DNA of 13,573 nucleotides, from NCBI GenBank assembly GCA_029940125.1, contig JAOZRP010000026.1, positions 1 through 13,573 on the forward strand. The letters run 5' to 3'. The notes beneath the pieces are model-generated. The model made no database searches. It saw only the letters and a list, made by a program, of their open reading frames with translations, and was not told the origin of the DNA. Shown in pieces: positions 12,780 through 13,573 of this stretch. Positions within the stretch are counted from its first letter, which is position 1, and the number at the start of each line of letters is the position of its first letter. This DNA is from a bacterium (GTDB taxonomy: Bacteria > Desulfobacterota > Anaeroferrophillalia > Anaeroferrophillales > Anaeroferrophillaceae). Made by a program: the position numbers and the translations under genes.

Positions 12780-13505
12780 TTAAAACGGCCAGACAACATC
12801 CAGAATCCTGGTGGCCCAGCCTATCCGCTGCTTCGAGCCCAGGGGACCGTAACCACCATAATTAATATTGGAATCGGCAATCAGAACCGAAGAGATGGTA
12901 TTGTTGGCGGTGATGTCACTGCCCCTGATAACCCCGGTAAGCGTAACAAAATGCTCTTCGCCATTGACCTTGGTGTAATGGCTTGCCTGGATGCGATAAT
13001 TATCATTCGGCAGGACTTCAACCACCCGGGCCGCCACCCGGGCCGAAAGGGTATTGCTGCGGGAAGTGGCCCCGTCACCCTTGGTATTGGTGGACCTCTT
13101 GGCTTCGATCAGCTTGTTCATATCCGCGTCGGCGCCAAAGATATCAAAGACATTTTTATGCCCCAGCAAGGCGGGAATGGCATAGGAGCTGCTGTGGGAA
13201 CCATCGCTCTTGGTCGAGGCCTTGCCGGTGCCCTTGAAACTTTCCGAAATCAGCACATAGACAATATCGCCGACGTTGTGAGCCCGACGGGCGTCATACA
13301 GAAGGGCGGCCGGCTGGCTGGGTCCATCCAGTTGACAAATGGAACCATTATGATAGACCGGCTGCATGGCTGAAGCAGTTTTCTGCTGATCCGGATACAC
13401 AACCGGAGCCGGGGGCTGCATCGCCTGTCGACCGCCGATACATGCCGGCAGCCAGAGAAGCATTATCGGCAATATCCAAAAAGCGGCCCTGCATCTGTTT
13501 TTCAT
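12780..13505 (-). CDS. flgH: Flagellar L-ring lipoprotein FlgH
   Basis: FlgH is an outer-membrane lipoprotein that forms the L ring around the distal rod. The 241-residue precursor has a lipoprotein signal with lipobox LPAC (Cys22 modified). Family blocks are LYDARRAHNVGDIVYVLISES, the SNTLSARVAARVVEVLPNDNYRI strand region, GEEHFVTLTGVIRGSDI, and the C-terminal NYGGYGPLGSKQRIGWATRILDVVWPF with its terminal Phe. Length is as in E. coli (232). The ATG at 13505 has GGAGG eight bases upstream; an in-frame GTG at 13520 would include that ribosome site and is less likely. The gene probably continues a transcript entering from beyond the window, where flgA is commonly found. The 68 bases upstream within the window hold no identifiable gene end. 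Confidence 0.95.
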   Translation of the reverse strand: MKNRCRAAFWILPIMLLWLPACIGGRQAMQPPAPVVYPDQQKTASAMQPVYHNGSICQLDGPSQPAALLYDARRAHNVGDIVYVLISESFKGTGKASTKSDGSHSSSYAIPALLGHKNVFDIFGADADMNKLIEAKRSTNTKGDGATSRSNTLSARVAARVVEVLPNDNYRIQASHYTKVNGEEHFVTLTGVIRGSDITANNTISSVLIADSNINYGGYGPLGSKQRIGWATRILDVVWPF

Positions 13506-13573
13506 TTTCTTATCCTCCACCTTCTACACCATTCACCGCCGTCTTTTTCCCGGCCTGCCATTGCCTCGCTTGG

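Overview
The window is a piece of a Gram-negative, flagellated bacterial chromosome, most likely a deltaproteobacterium in the broad sense (Desulfobacterota/Desulfuromonadota). This is inferred from L- and P-ring genes (outer membrane present), a fliW-csrA pair directly after flgK-flgL, a stand-alone rod-binding FlgJ without a muramidase domain, a futalosine-hydrolase-like gene (futalosine menaquinone route), and sigma-54 plus sigma-28 type flagellar promoters. No species can be named.

Layout. Positions 1-359 hold no convincing gene but carry two interspersed repeats. At 360-776 (minus) lies a YjbQ/UPF0047 protein, divergent from a MipA/OmpV-type outer-membrane barrel protein (1044-1811, plus). 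The barrel gene converges on tRNA-Arg(CCG) (2026-2102, minus), and both share a bidirectional terminator at 1983-2018. A Ste24-type M48 membrane protease (2339-3586, plus) has a good sigma-70-type promoter and ends 3 bp from the futalosine-hydrolase-like gene that closes the long minus-strand run.

From 13505 down to 3590 everything is on the minus strand: flgH, flgI, flgJ (rod-binding domain only), flgM, flgN, flgK, flgL, fliW, csrA, a PAS + degenerate GGDEF protein, and the futalosine-hydrolase-like gene. This is the late-assembly and checkpoint part of a flagellar locus: L/P rings (flgHI), rod-cap/ring-placement factor (flgJ), anti-sigma-28 (flgM), chaperone (flgN), hook-filament junction proteins (flgKL), and the FliW-CsrA module that in other bacteria couples flagellin level to mRNA translation.

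The regulation can be read from the DNA. A sigma-54-like -24/-12 element precedes flgJ. A near-perfect sigma-28 promoter, whose -35 box starts with the flgJ stop codon, precedes flgM. An intrinsic terminator separates flgM from flgN. Both small regulators, flgM and csrA, appear to start with TTG. csrA has a CsrA-type site over its own Shine-Dalgarno sequence, and the leader of the GGDEF-like gene has five GGA motifs. That gene has lost the GGDEF signature but keeps an RxxD I-site, suggesting a c-di-GMP-responsive or scaffold protein under CsrA control.

The flagellar spacers also carry a family of short hairpins (9-bp stem, 4-nt loop), two of which lie inside an 89-bp repeat found at both ends of the window. 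Nothing indicates a phage, insertion sequence or CRISPR array.
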